A DNA stretch of 20,979 bases from Betaproteobacteria bacterium (GTDB lineage: Bacteria > Pseudomonadota > Gammaproteobacteria > Burkholderiales > Burkholderiaceae_E). The stretch covers positions 1 to 20,979 of the forward strand of contig RFVZ01000012.1 of the NCBI GenBank assembly GCA_009922405.1. The letters are read 5' to 3'. Numbering within the stretch: position 1 is the stretch's first letter; each line of letters opens with the position of its first letter. Positions 6,988 through 15,144 of the stretch are shown here, one piece after another. Made by a program: the position numbers and the translations under genes. The notes under the pieces are model-generated. The model worked only from the letters and a program-made list of their open reading frames with translations. It made no database searches and had not been told where the DNA came from.

Positions 6988-7024
6988 AGCCCCAGGTTCA
7001 CTCCCCGCGGCCCGACCTGGGGTT
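6988..7024. terminator. Possible bidirectional terminator hairpin between MFS gene and aroG
   Basis: CCCCAGGT (6990-6997) pairs perfectly with ACCTGGGG (7015-7022), extended by a G-T and an A-T pair, around a 17-base loop. It fills the 48-bp gap between two convergent stop codons, where a terminator is expected. There is no clean T-run on either side, so it may only slow polymerase or protect mRNA 3' ends. Confidence 0.4.
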
Positions 7025-8091
7025 CAATCCCCGCGTTTTAGGCGCCGCTGCCTAACCGCGGTCGCAAGCACCTCCAGGAGGGGCACGCTGTCCTCCCACG
7101 AAATGCATCCATCGGTGATGCTTTGACCGTAGGTCAGGGGCTGCCCTGCGACCAGATCCTGGCGACCGGCCACAAGATGACTCTCGATCATCATGCCGAA
7201 AATGCGTTCATCGCCACCGGCGACTTGGGCGGCAACGTCCTGGGTCACGGGGACTTGATTCTCGGGCTTTTTCTGACTGTTGCCATGACTTGCGTCAATC
7301 ATCAGACGGCAAGACACGTTGACCGACGATGATTCGCGACACGCGGCCTCTACGCTGACCGCATCAAAATTTGGAAATTTTCCGCCCCGGAGAATGACAT
7401 GGCAGTCTTCGTTGCCCAGCGTCCGGACGATCGCCGAGTGCCCGCCCTTGGTCACCGAGAGAAAGTGATGGGGTTGACTCGCCGAACGAATCGCGTCCAA
7501 AGCAATGCGCAAATTGCCGTCAGTCCCGTTCTTGAAGCCCACAGGACATGAGAGTCCAGAGGCGAGTTCGCGATGGATTTGCGATTCGGTTGTCCGCGCG
7601 CCAATCGCGCCCCAGGACACCAGATCAGCGATGTACTGAGGGGTGATCATGTCGAGGAACTCAACGCCGGCAGGGAGCCCGAGCGAAATAATCTCCAGGA
7701 GCACTTCACGCCCGAGTCGCAATCCCCGATTGATATCAAAACTGCCATCCAGCGAGGGATCGTTGATCAGACCCTTCCAGCCGACCGTGGTGCGGGGCTT
7801 TTCAAAATAGACCCGCATGATGATTTCAAGCTCGCCAGCAAATCGGCGGCGCTGCTCCGCCAGGCGTCGCGCGTACTCGTAGGCTGCCTGCGGGTCGTGA
7901 ATTGAACAGGGCCCAATGACGACAACGATCCGGTCGTCCATCCCATGCAGGATGCGATGGACAGCATCACGCGCATTTGCGGTTGTTCGCGCCACAGCTT
8001 CGGTAACTGGGAATTCGCGCAACAAATGAGAGGGGGGCGCGAGTTCAAGGATTTCGCGGATCCGAAGATCGTCGGTAACAGGGGTTGTCAT
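7024..8091 (-). CDS. aroG: 3-deoxy-7-phosphoheptulonate synthase (DAHP synthase), class I
   Basis: This enzyme condenses phosphoenolpyruvate and erythrose 4-phosphate, the first step of the shikimate pathway to aromatic amino acids. The 355-residue protein closely follows the E. coli AroF/AroG/AroH family: DDLRIREILELAPPSHLL at the N-terminus, VVIGPCSIHDP with the metal-binding Cys, RVYFEKPRTTVGWKGLINDP, WGAIGARTTESQIHRELASGLSCPVGFKNGTDG, FLSVTKGGHSAIV, DASHGNSQKK and SITDGCISWEDS. The N-terminal extension that carries feedback inhibition in this class is present, so it is probably inhibited by an aromatic amino acid. Which one cannot be told here. It follows matB with only 6 bases between and no clear ribosome site, which suggests co-transcription and perhaps coupled translation. 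No leader peptide is visible. Confidence 0.96.
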   Translation of the reverse strand: MTTPVTDDLRIREILELAPPSHLLREFPVTEAVARTTANARDAVHRILHGMDDRIVVVIGPCSIHDPQAAYEYARRLAEQRRRFAGELEIIMRVYFEKPRTTVGWKGLINDPSLDGSFDINRGLRLGREVLLEIISLGLPAGVEFLDMITPQYIADLVSWGAIGARTTESQIHRELASGLSCPVGFKNGTDGNLRIALDAIRSASQPHHFLSVTKGGHSAIVRTLGNEDCHVILRGGKFPNFDAVSVEAACRESSSVNVSCRLMIDASHGNSQKKPENQVPVTQDVAAQVAGGDERIFGMMIESHLVAGRQDLVAGQPLTYGQSITDGCISWEDSVPLLEVLATAVRQRRLKRGD

Positions 8092-8097
8092 AACGGT

Positions 8098-9636
8098 TCA
8101 GGAAAAAGAAACTTGGTACTGATTGCGCAACAGGTTCTTCTGGACTTTGCCCATCGTATTGCGCGGCAATGCATCCACGATAAAACATCGTTTTGGTATT
8201 TTGAAGTTCGCGAGACGCTTTTTGAGGGCCTCGATCAGCGCATCGCCCGTCAACTCAGCACCCGGCCTGGCCACCACGATGGCGACCCCAACCTCCCCAA
8301 AGTCGGGATGGGGAACCCCGATCAGGGCGCTCTCGGCGACGCCTTCCAGTTCGTTGAGAATGCCCTCGATTTCAGCGGGGTAGACGTTATAGCCCCCGCT
8401 GATAATCAGATCTTTACTGCGTCCGACCAACACGACGTAGCCTTGCTGGTCGATCTGACCCAGATCGCCGGTTTTGAAAAAACCATCCTCGGTGAACTCT
8501 TCGCGGGTTTTTTCGGGCATGCGCCAGTAGCCCTGAAACACGTTGGGCCCCTTGACTTCGACACCACCGATCTCCCCGTTAGCCAGAGTCGCGCCGTCGC
8601 CCCCACAAATCCGGAGTTCAACACCGGGCAGGGGAAATCCAACCGTACCGCCGCGACGCTCACTGTGACCCGAATAACGGGGATCCGCCACGTAGGGGTT
8701 CGAGGTCAGCATGACCGTCTCGCTCATGCCATAACGCTCGAGGATGATGTGCCCAGTGCGCTCGCGCCAGGCCTCAAACGTCTCAATCAACAGGGGCGCC
8801 GAGCCCGAAATAAACAAGCGCATCGATTGCGTTCGCGCAGGCGTCAGCGCAGGTTCAGCCAACATCCGAACATAGAGCGTCGGAACGCCCATAAAAACGG
8901 TGGCATCGGACATCCGTTCGATGACCTGACGCGGATCGAATTTCGACATCCAGAGCATCTTGCTGCCATTGAGCAAGGCAGCGTGAATGGCCACGAAAAG
9001 CCCATGGACATGGAAGACCGGCAGGGCATGAATCAAAACATCGCCGGGTTGCCACCCCCAATAATCTTTCAGGGTTTGGGCGTTCGACCACAGATTGCCG
9101 TGCGACAGCATGGCGCCCTTACTGCGCCCTGTGGTGCCACTGGTGTAGAGAATGGCGGCCAGATCGTGTGGGCCACACGAAGCAACGATCTGTTCGTCGG
9201 AACATTCGGCCGACAATTCGAGAAGCGTCCCGCTACGGTCTTCATCGAGCGTAAAAACATGGCGGACGCCTGCATTCGCGGCAATCTCGCCCACCCAGGG
9301 CGCATTGGCCGAGCTACAGACCAATACCTCGGGTTGGGCATCACCTAGGAAATAGGTGATTTCATCCGCTTTGTAGGCGGTATTGAGCGGCAGAAACACC
9401 CGCCCAGCGCGGACCGTGGCGAGATAAAGCAGCAAGTATTCAACGGATTTTTCGGCCTGCACCGCGATGCGGGCGTCGGGGCTCAAGCCCAGCGAATCGA
9501 AAAAGTTTGCAAGCCTGGCGCTGCCCTGCTCGAGATCACGCCAGCGATAGCGTTGGCCCTGATCGGTTTCAACTGCGATGGCGTCCAGATCGGCGGGAAA
9601 CCCTGCCCTTAGGACGGAATACAAATTGTGCTTCAT
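8098..9636 (-). CDS. matB: Malonyl-CoA synthetase (MatB-like acyl-CoA synthetase)
   Basis: This is a 512-residue enzyme of the adenylate-forming superfamily, likely activating malonate to malonyl-CoA with ATP and CoA. The P-loop YTSGTTGRSKG is at about residues 163-173, followed by AMP-binding ERYGMSETVMLTSNP, TGDLGQIDQQGYVVLVGRSKDLIISGGYNVYPAEIE (hinge and A8 motif) and the catalytic Lys in NTMGKVQKN (about residue 497). Overall phrasing such as LPLNTAYKADEITYFLGDA, HALPVFHVHGLFVA and GPNVFQGYWRMPEKT is very close to MatB proteins. A loop after TSNP has an extra 10 or so residues (VADPRYSGHSE). No malonyl-CoA decarboxylase or malonate carrier gene is nearby. It lies between tldD (23-bp gap) and aroG (6-bp gap). 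A methylmalonate or other small dicarboxylate preference cannot be excluded. Confidence 0.88.
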   Translation of the reverse strand: MKHNLYSVLRAGFPADLDAIAVETDQGQRYRWRDLEQGSARLANFFDSLGLSPDARIAVQAEKSVEYLLLYLATVRAGRVFLPLNTAYKADEITYFLGDAQPEVLVCSSANAPWVGEIAANAGVRHVFTLDEDRSGTLLELSAECSDEQIVASCGPHDLAAILYTSGTTGRSKGAMLSHGNLWSNAQTLKDYWGWQPGDVLIHALPVFHVHGLFVAIHAALLNGSKMLWMSKFDPRQVIERMSDATVFMGVPTLYVRMLAEPALTPARTQSMRLFISGSAPLLIETFEAWRERTGHIILERYGMSETVMLTSNPYVADPRYSGHSERRGGTVGFPLPGVELRICGGDGATLANGEIGGVEVKGPNVFQGYWRMPEKTREEFTEDGFFKTGDLGQIDQQGYVVLVGRSKDLIISGGYNVYPAEIEGILNELEGVAESALIGVPHPDFGEVGVAIVVARPGAELTGDALIEALKKRLANFKIPKRCFIVDALPRNTMGKVQKNLLRNQYQVSFS

Positions 9637-9659
9637 GTCGACGGAATCCGAATCGTGCG

Positions 9660-11132
9660 TCAGCCGGTCCCACCCACAGTCAAGCCTTCGATGCGCAGCG
9701 TGGGCTGCCCAACCCCGACCGGCACGCTTTGCCCGTCTTTGCCACAGGTACCCACGCCTGGGTCGAGCCGGAGATCGTTACCGATCATCGTGACCCGAGT
9801 CAGTGCGTCGGGGCCATTACCTATGATGGTTGCGCCCTTGACTGGATACTGAATCTTGCCGCCTTCGACCCAGTAGGCCTCGGAGGCCGAAAAAACAAAC
9901 TTGCCGTTAGTAATATCCACCTGACCACCGCCGAAATTAACTGCGTACAGGCCGCGGTCAAGAGATGCGACGATTTCGGCAGGATCGCGGTCGCCGGCCA
10001 TCATGCAGGTGTTGGTCATTCTTGGCATCGGCAAATGCGCGAAGGACTCTCGACGGCCATTGCCAGTCACGGGGACTTTCATCAAACGGGCATTCAGGGT
10101 GTCCTGAAGATACGAACGCAGGATGCCGTCTTCGATCAACACGTTCTCACGCGTCGGGTTGCCCTCGTCGTCGACGTTCAGTGAACCCCGGCGATCAGGC
10201 AGGGTACCGTCATCGACCACGGTGACACCTGGGGCTGCAACCCGCTGACCAAGCTGACCGGCAAATGCACTCGAGCCCTTGCGATTGAAGTCGCCCTCAA
10301 GGCCATGGCCAATCGCCTCATGCAGCAGAATACCCGGCCAACCGGAACCCAACACTACGCTCATCGTGCCGGCAGGCGCAGGGCGGGAGTCCAGATTGAC
10401 CAGGGCCTGCTGCACGGCTTCTTCAACGGTTCGGCGAACGGTTTCATCATCGAAGCGTTCGAACCCGAAGCGCCCACCACCGCCTGCACTACCAACCTCT
10501 CGCCGGCCACCAGACTCGGCGATGACTGTCACCGAGAGGCGGACCAGCGGTCGCACATCGGCCGCCATCAACCCGTCGGAGCGGACGACGAGGACCACAT
10601 CATGTTCGGCCGCAAGGCCAGCCATCACCTGAACGACGCGCGGGTCGCGGGCGCGGGCCATAACCTCCACGCGTCCGAGCAGGTCAACCTTGGCCTGAGC
10701 GTCCAAGGAACGGATCGGGTCGTCCAAACCGTAAAGCGTATGGCCCCCGCGCTGTTCGAATCCGACCGGCGTTGGAATTTTGACCCGGCCAGAACCCCGG
10801 CGCGCAATCCCACGAACCGCGCGTGCGGCTTGGATCAGCGGCTCGACTCCAATCGCATCCGAATAGGCAAACGCGGTCCGATCGCCCACGACTGCGCGAA
10901 CGCCAACGCCCTGATCGATGCCGAAACTGCCGGATTTGACGATGCCTTCTTCAAGGCGCCAGGACTCCGAACGAGTTTGCTGAAAATACAGATCGGCGAA
11001 ATCAATCCGATGTTCAAAGAGTTCGGAAAACGCGCGCGCCAGATCGGGTTCGACCAAACCGAAGGGCGCGAGCAGCGTGTCGCGAGCAATCGCGAGATGG
11101 CGAATCGAGGGTTCTGTCTTCATGACCGTCAC
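9660..11132 (-). CDS. tldD: Metalloprotease subunit TldD
   Basis: TldD and TldE (PmbA) form a zinc peptidase that degrades unfolded peptides and is known from microcin B17 maturation and CcdA turnover. The 490-residue frame carries the zinc motif HEAIGH (HExxxH) near residue 270, followed by GLEGDFNRKGSSAF. Further family segments are DDGTLPDRRGSLNVDDEGNPT, MPRMTNTCMMAGDRD and the C-terminal NGKFVFSASEAYWVEGGKIQYPVKGATIIGNGPDAL. The first possible start, GTG at 11132, overlaps the yhdP stop by four bases (GTGA). An ATG three codons later (11123) is an equally good choice. Either way translation is probably coupled to yhdP. The partner tldE is not in the window, as is usual, because the two genes are often unlinked. 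Confidence 0.95.
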   Translation of the reverse strand: MTVMKTEPSIRHLAIARDTLLAPFGLVEPDLARAFSELFEHRIDFADLYFQQTRSESWRLEEGIVKSGSFGIDQGVGVRAVVGDRTAFAYSDAIGVEPLIQAARAVRGIARRGSGRVKIPTPVGFEQRGGHTLYGLDDPIRSLDAQAKVDLLGRVEVMARARDPRVVQVMAGLAAEHDVVLVVRSDGLMAADVRPLVRLSVTVIAESGGRREVGSAGGGGRFGFERFDDETVRRTVEEAVQQALVNLDSRPAPAGTMSVVLGSGWPGILLHEAIGHGLEGDFNRKGSSAFAGQLGQRVAAPGVTVVDDGTLPDRRGSLNVDDEGNPTRENVLIEDGILRSYLQDTLNARLMKVPVTGNGRRESFAHLPMPRMTNTCMMAGDRDPAEIVASLDRGLYAVNFGGGQVDITNGKFVFSASEAYWVEGGKIQYPVKGATIIGNGPDALTRVTMIGNDLRLDPGVGTCGKDGQSVPVGVGQPTLRIEGLTVGGTG

Positions 11133-14100
11133 TTTAAGCGAGTTGAGGTGGCAGATGGGCTCCGACGGACCACGACTGGGTCGGCCCAGGGCCCACGGAC
11201 GTCGACCGTAAAGGCAAACAACGCCTGCAGGGGTTCCCGGAGCACAAATTGTGCGACCAGCGAACCGAGGCCAATCGCCGGGTTAACCGCCGCCGCATAC
11301 CCCAGCGCCGCCAACCCCGCATTGAGTTGGGGCACGACCTCTACGGACAGATTCTGGGTCTCCTGAGCGATATCGGCGCTCCCACGGATCGCGACCAACG
11401 CCGAAATTCCCTGCATACGCAGGTCTGACGTTCGGGCCACCCCGTCTTTAATCGCCACCCGACCCGAAATGCGATCGAAGGCAAACCCTTCGGCAAAGAC
11501 GTCACGAAAATCAAACTGGAGCCTGCGCGGGAGTGACTGTAGATTGAGTACCCCAATCAGCTTTGCGAGGCCAGGATCTGCCTTGAGGAACTGGCCCCGA
11601 CCGATCTCGAGCGCCAACTGCCCGCCGAGCATGCGCGACTCCCATGCCATCGGCAAACCCTTCCAGGTCAGTTCTCCGTTAATTCGACCACCGCCGCCCC
11701 GGATCAAATCGACCAACCCAAAGGTGGACAAGAGGCGCGCGGAATCTAACACCTCGAGGTCGAAATTCAGACGAGTAACGCGGTCCTCAGGGCGCACTGC
11801 GCCTTCACCGCCCCATCGTCCGGTCGCCGTTAATTTGCCACCGGGATTGCGCAAACTCAGCGTTTCAATTTGCCAAACCGGATCGGTCGCACTACCCCCG
11901 TTGCTCGCAATCAGTTGAAACGCGCCCAGATTACTCTCCCCCAAGATGAGTTCTTCGGCGGCGACATCCAGTCCAGGCAATCGATCAGGGAGCGCATCGG
12001 CCAGCATCAAGGCGACGTCACTGCGCCGCGACTCTGGGATCACCAGGCGCCCAAATCGTGCTGTCAAGGTGCCGATAGGCTGGCCAGGCAACGCGTCGCG
12101 CCAATTGAAATATCCGTCGATACCCCGGCTGCGGACGTTGGCCCGCCAGTAACCCCCGGCACGGGTTGCACCGACCACCGCATCCTGCAGGTGGCGGCCC
12201 GCGATCACCAAATCTTTAGCGCGAATGGTAACGACCGACGGCAGGACCGACACCAGGTCGGGTCCCTTGGAGGGCGCATCGGGTAGCCGACTGTCCCCGA
12301 GTACCTGCGACCACTGATCAACATCCAAAATGTCGGAGTCAACCCGAACCGCAAAACCGGTCTCCGGCAAGGTAGGCTCATTGCCAATTGCAAGAATGCC
12401 GCGAGTCGGCAGCCACTTCTTGGCGGCAGGATCGAGGCGGCGCTCGAATGCCATCCGAATGGACTCGCCCAGACGGGCTGTGATTTCGTCACCCGTCGCA
12501 CCCGTCGCACCCGTGGCAGCCATCGGCCTCATCTCCAGAGCAAGCGGCAACGGGGCTTCCGCAGATTTGGCAAAAGGCGCGGGTAAAACGCTGCCTAAAC
12601 CGATCAAGTCGGACTTCACACGCAGCCGGGTGCTCGCACCCTGAATGTTGAGTTGGGCCTCATAACGGGTATTACCCGAGAGACGCCGCAAAAGTTCGTT
12701 GTCTACCAATTGGCGTAGACCCGCAGCACTCACGGTTCCGGTGGCGCGAAGATCGATCGGCTGACTGGAAGCGGTTCCCCGGGTCTGCGTATCCGCTTCG
12801 AGCGCAATCGGTCCGCCCAGAAATATGCCGCGCAGTTCCCGCAATGCAAAGCCTCGGTCGGAGAAATCCAGGTACCCCTGAACCTGGGTCAGGGGCGGAA
12901 TCGCAGACTCAAAGGCAACGCTGTTACCGGCAAACTGAATTCCCCCGTTGACGGACGTCTGATCGAGTTGAGCCAGCGGCAAAGACAGACGGACGTTGAC
13001 GCGGGCATCGCCAGTCGTCTGCACGGAGTTGGTAACCCCGCCCAGACGCGCGTTCAAAGGCGACTCATTCGAAAAACGAACCATTTCCTGTGCGGGGCCC
13101 GTGCCCAGCAGATCGAGTCGCAGGACCGAGCGATCAAAATCGGCAATCGAGGCGTTGACTGCACTCAGGCGCAGGCCAAAGATTTGCGCCGAATCGAGAC
13201 GGACCGTCATCCCGTTGCCTGCGAAGGTCAAATCACCCGTCATGGCCTCAGCAACAGGCCAGCCCTCGGCGTAGGCGAGCCGAACCTCTCGGACTGGCAC
13301 ATCCACGCGAAACGTGCCGTCTGCGGGCTTCACGAATGGGAAGCGGTCAAGCCGACCCTGCAGACGCATCTTGACATCGCGAGCCTGTCCGCCCTGCAGC
13401 GCCGAGGCCAGCCAAGCCCGCAGTTCTGGACCTAAGCGCGTGGGCAAATAGCGGGGGATCCGCTTCGCCTCAGCCCGCTGCAGACGGCCGGTGAGATCTG
13501 CTGTAGCCGCCACCTTGGAGTCGGGAATCTGCAGCGTACCGCTCAACTCGCCGGCCAGATCCGCATTGGCAAAGCGCAACTGATCGATGTTGAGCGCGGT
13601 CGCGCCGTTCTCGAACCGCCACTGCACGTCGGCGCTCAGCTGATCTAGATTCACGGCAGGCTCCGTCAGAACCCCCGGCAAAACGATCGATGCCTCGGTG
13701 CTTGAAATCTGTAGCCGGCCGCCCTGGTCACGCCATTGGACTCGTCCGGTCAGATTGCTGAACCCGGGCTGGCCAGGTCGATTTTGGGCAGCGGGGAGCG
13801 CAGCGATAGATGCGCGTTCGAAGCCTGCGTTTAGCTCCCAAACGAGCCCATTACCCGCACCGCGGGACCATTTGGCAGTGCCATCCAACACCGAGCCTTT
13901 GGGCGCTTGCTGGCGTAACCGATCACGCCATTCATCGGAGAGAGGTATCCGGTCCAGCCAGGGCGTTGCGTCCGCCAGTTCAAAACGACTGAGCTGAAGT
14001 TGCCCGGCGCGCGGACTCAAGGTGTTTCGATCAAAGCTCAGGTCTTTCCCGCCGCTGTTGATCTTTAGGGTCAGGCTGGCAGGATCGGTCATATCCAGTT

Positions 14101-15106
14101 GCTTTAACTGGACCGACCACAAGGCCTCATCCAGACCGACGCGGGCCGCCAAAGAGAGCGTGGCCAGGCTCAAGGGCCCATCGCTACGTTGCAACGCCAG
14201 ATCGCGAAGAGTGAAGTTCAGATCCGCGTGTCCGGTACGCAAATGGCCTTGAGCGGGCGGAGCGAGCGTCATCTCAACCTGGCCTTCCAGAGCCCCTTGG
14301 GTGAGTCCACCCGGCATCGGCAGGTGGCGGGCGAGTACGCCCAGGTCGAATCGTTTGGCAGACAACTTGGCCTGACCCGACCAATGTTCGAAGTCCTCCG
14401 CGGGCTTAAATCGTTGATGCGAAAATGTACTTTCGATCTTGACGGCCTGTAGCTCGGCTCCTGATGCGGGGACCTCGATCGAAAGTTGGTGTTGCGTACC
14501 ACGGTTGTGCAAATTGAGATCCACCCCCTCCAACACCTGGGTCAATGCCGGGCCAGGCCGCGCACGTCCATCCGGCAGAGTCCGATCCTGAATTCGAATG
14601 CGGGCGCGCCGCAACTCAACATCTGCTTGGGTGAGCACCCACCGCAAAAAAGTCAAGGGCTCATTGGGCCGGAACGCGACCCCCGCGACCCGCCAAAGGT
14701 CGTGGGTTTCACGTTCAATCTCGAGCTGAGCATCTGTCAGGACGATTCGGTTGAATCGGGGCTCGCCACTTAACAGCGAATTCCACGAGAGTTGGGCGCT
14801 CAATTGAGGTACCTTGAGAACGACGGCGCCGGTCGGATCGCGAAGACTCAAACCCTCGATCGTCACGCTCGGGTTGACGCCAACCCAGTCCGCGTCCAAC
14901 CGGAAGACCTCGACCGGTGCCCCCAACAATTGAGTCAGTTGTTCCAGCAGCAGAGGCCGAACGGCATCAATGCGCGGCCATAGGACATGTCGAACGCCAA
15001 GATATCCACCCCCGATGAGGACGGCCGCAAGCACTAAACCCACCAGCAGGACCTGGGTCCAGCGAGCAATGGAGGGAGCACGTGAGAAGGTTCGGTTTGT
15101 CGTCAT
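11129..15106 (-). CDS. yhdP: YhdP family AsmA-like envelope protein
   Basis: This very long protein (1325 residues from ATG 15106) has one N-terminal membrane anchor (about residues 16-42, WTQVLLVGLVLAAVLIGGGYLG) and a large periplasmic body rich in beta strands. YhdP in E. coli is an AsmA-like bridge thought to carry phospholipids to the outer membrane, together with TamB and YdbH. The C-terminal region is diagnostic: VLNLQSLPRRLQFDFRDVFAEGFAFDRISGRVAIKDGV, then AAAVNPAIGLGSLVAQFVL and a final DVRGPWADPVV, which parallel the end of E. coli YhdP. The length is close to the 1266 residues of the E. coli protein. Upstream codons stay open to 15181, but I prefer ATG 15106 because it puts the membrane anchor near the N-terminus and avoids overlap with glnE. 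No strong ribosome site is visible. A run of three GAT triplets occurs in the middle of the protein. Confidence 0.93.
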   Translation of the reverse strand: MTTNRTFSRAPSIARWTQVLLVGLVLAAVLIGGGYLGVRHVLWPRIDAVRPLLLEQLTQLLGAPVEVFRLDADWVGVNPSVTIEGLSLRDPTGAVVLKVPQLSAQLSWNSLLSGEPRFNRIVLTDAQLEIERETHDLWRVAGVAFRPNEPLTFLRWVLTQADVELRRARIRIQDRTLPDGRARPGPALTQVLEGVDLNLHNRGTQHQLSIEVPASGAELQAVKIESTFSHQRFKPAEDFEHWSGQAKLSAKRFDLGVLARHLPMPGGLTQGALEGQVEMTLAPPAQGHLRTGHADLNFTLRDLALQRSDGPLSLATLSLAARVGLDEALWSVQLKQLDMTDPASLTLKINSGGKDLSFDRNTLSPRAGQLQLSRFELADATPWLDRIPLSDEWRDRLRQQAPKGSVLDGTAKWSRGAGNGLVWELNAGFERASIAALPAAQNRPGQPGFSNLTGRVQWRDQGGRLQISSTEASIVLPGVLTEPAVNLDQLSADVQWRFENGATALNIDQLRFANADLAGELSGTLQIPDSKVAATADLTGRLQRAEAKRIPRYLPTRLGPELRAWLASALQGGQARDVKMRLQGRLDRFPFVKPADGTFRVDVPVREVRLAYAEGWPVAEAMTGDLTFAGNGMTVRLDSAQIFGLRLSAVNASIADFDRSVLRLDLLGTGPAQEMVRFSNESPLNARLGGVTNSVQTTGDARVNVRLSLPLAQLDQTSVNGGIQFAGNSVAFESAIPPLTQVQGYLDFSDRGFALRELRGIFLGGPIALEADTQTRGTASSQPIDLRATGTVSAAGLRQLVDNELLRRLSGNTRYEAQLNIQGASTRLRVKSDLIGLGSVLPAPFAKSAEAPLPLALEMRPMAATGATGATGDEITARLGESIRMAFERRLDPAAKKWLPTRGILAIGNEPTLPETGFAVRVDSDILDVDQWSQVLGDSRLPDAPSKGPDLVSVLPSVVTIRAKDLVIAGRHLQDAVVGATRAGGYWRANVRSRGIDGYFNWRDALPGQPIGTLTARFGRLVIPESRRSDVALMLADALPDRLPGLDVAAEELILGESNLGAFQLIASNGGSATDPVWQIETLSLRNPGGKLTATGRWGGEGAVRPEDRVTRLNFDLEVLDSARLLSTFGLVDLIRGGGGRINGELTWKGLPMAWESRMLGGQLALEIGRGQFLKADPGLAKLIGVLNLQSLPRRLQFDFRDVFAEGFAFDRISGRVAIKDGVARTSDLRMQGISALVAIRGSADIAQETQNLSVEVVPQLNAGLAALGYAAAVNPAIGLGSLVAQFVLREPLQALFAFTVDVRGPWADPVVVRRSPSATSTRLK
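12491..12517. repeat. Three tandem 9-bp units inside yhdP
   Basis: The unit ACCCGTCGC is present twice exactly and once with one change (ACCCGTGGC). On the coding strand it gives three Ala-Thr-Gly triplets before DEITARL. Changes in copy number would keep the frame and only alter a loop length in the periplasmic body. Confidence 0.7.
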
Positions 15107-15144
15107 CTGCGCAGAGAGTGGCGGCCGAAGGTAGCATAGGCTCT

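Noticed and set aside
7019..7035. GGGGTTCAATCCCC resembles a tRNA T-arm, and GGTTCA-TCCCCGCG is repeated at 6995-7009
   Set aside because: The loop has six bases instead of seven when the stem is drawn, and no acceptor, D or anticodon arm is visible. It is better read as part of the hairpin between convergent genes.
7037..7054. TTAGGC-GCCGCT-GCCTAA hairpin as an aroG or MFS terminator
   Set aside because: It lies inside the aroG coding end, the stem has only six pairs, and no T-run follows it on either strand.
7945..9348. A 467-codon open frame on the plus strand opposite matB and the start of aroG
   Set aside because: It lies antisense to two well-supported genes, has no recognisable domain, and is the kind of frame left open by the codon bias of GC-rich genes.
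10305..11366. A 353-codon plus-strand frame opposite tldD and the end of yhdP
   Set aside because: It is antisense to clear family matches, has no known motifs and an amino-acid make-up expected of a shadow frame.
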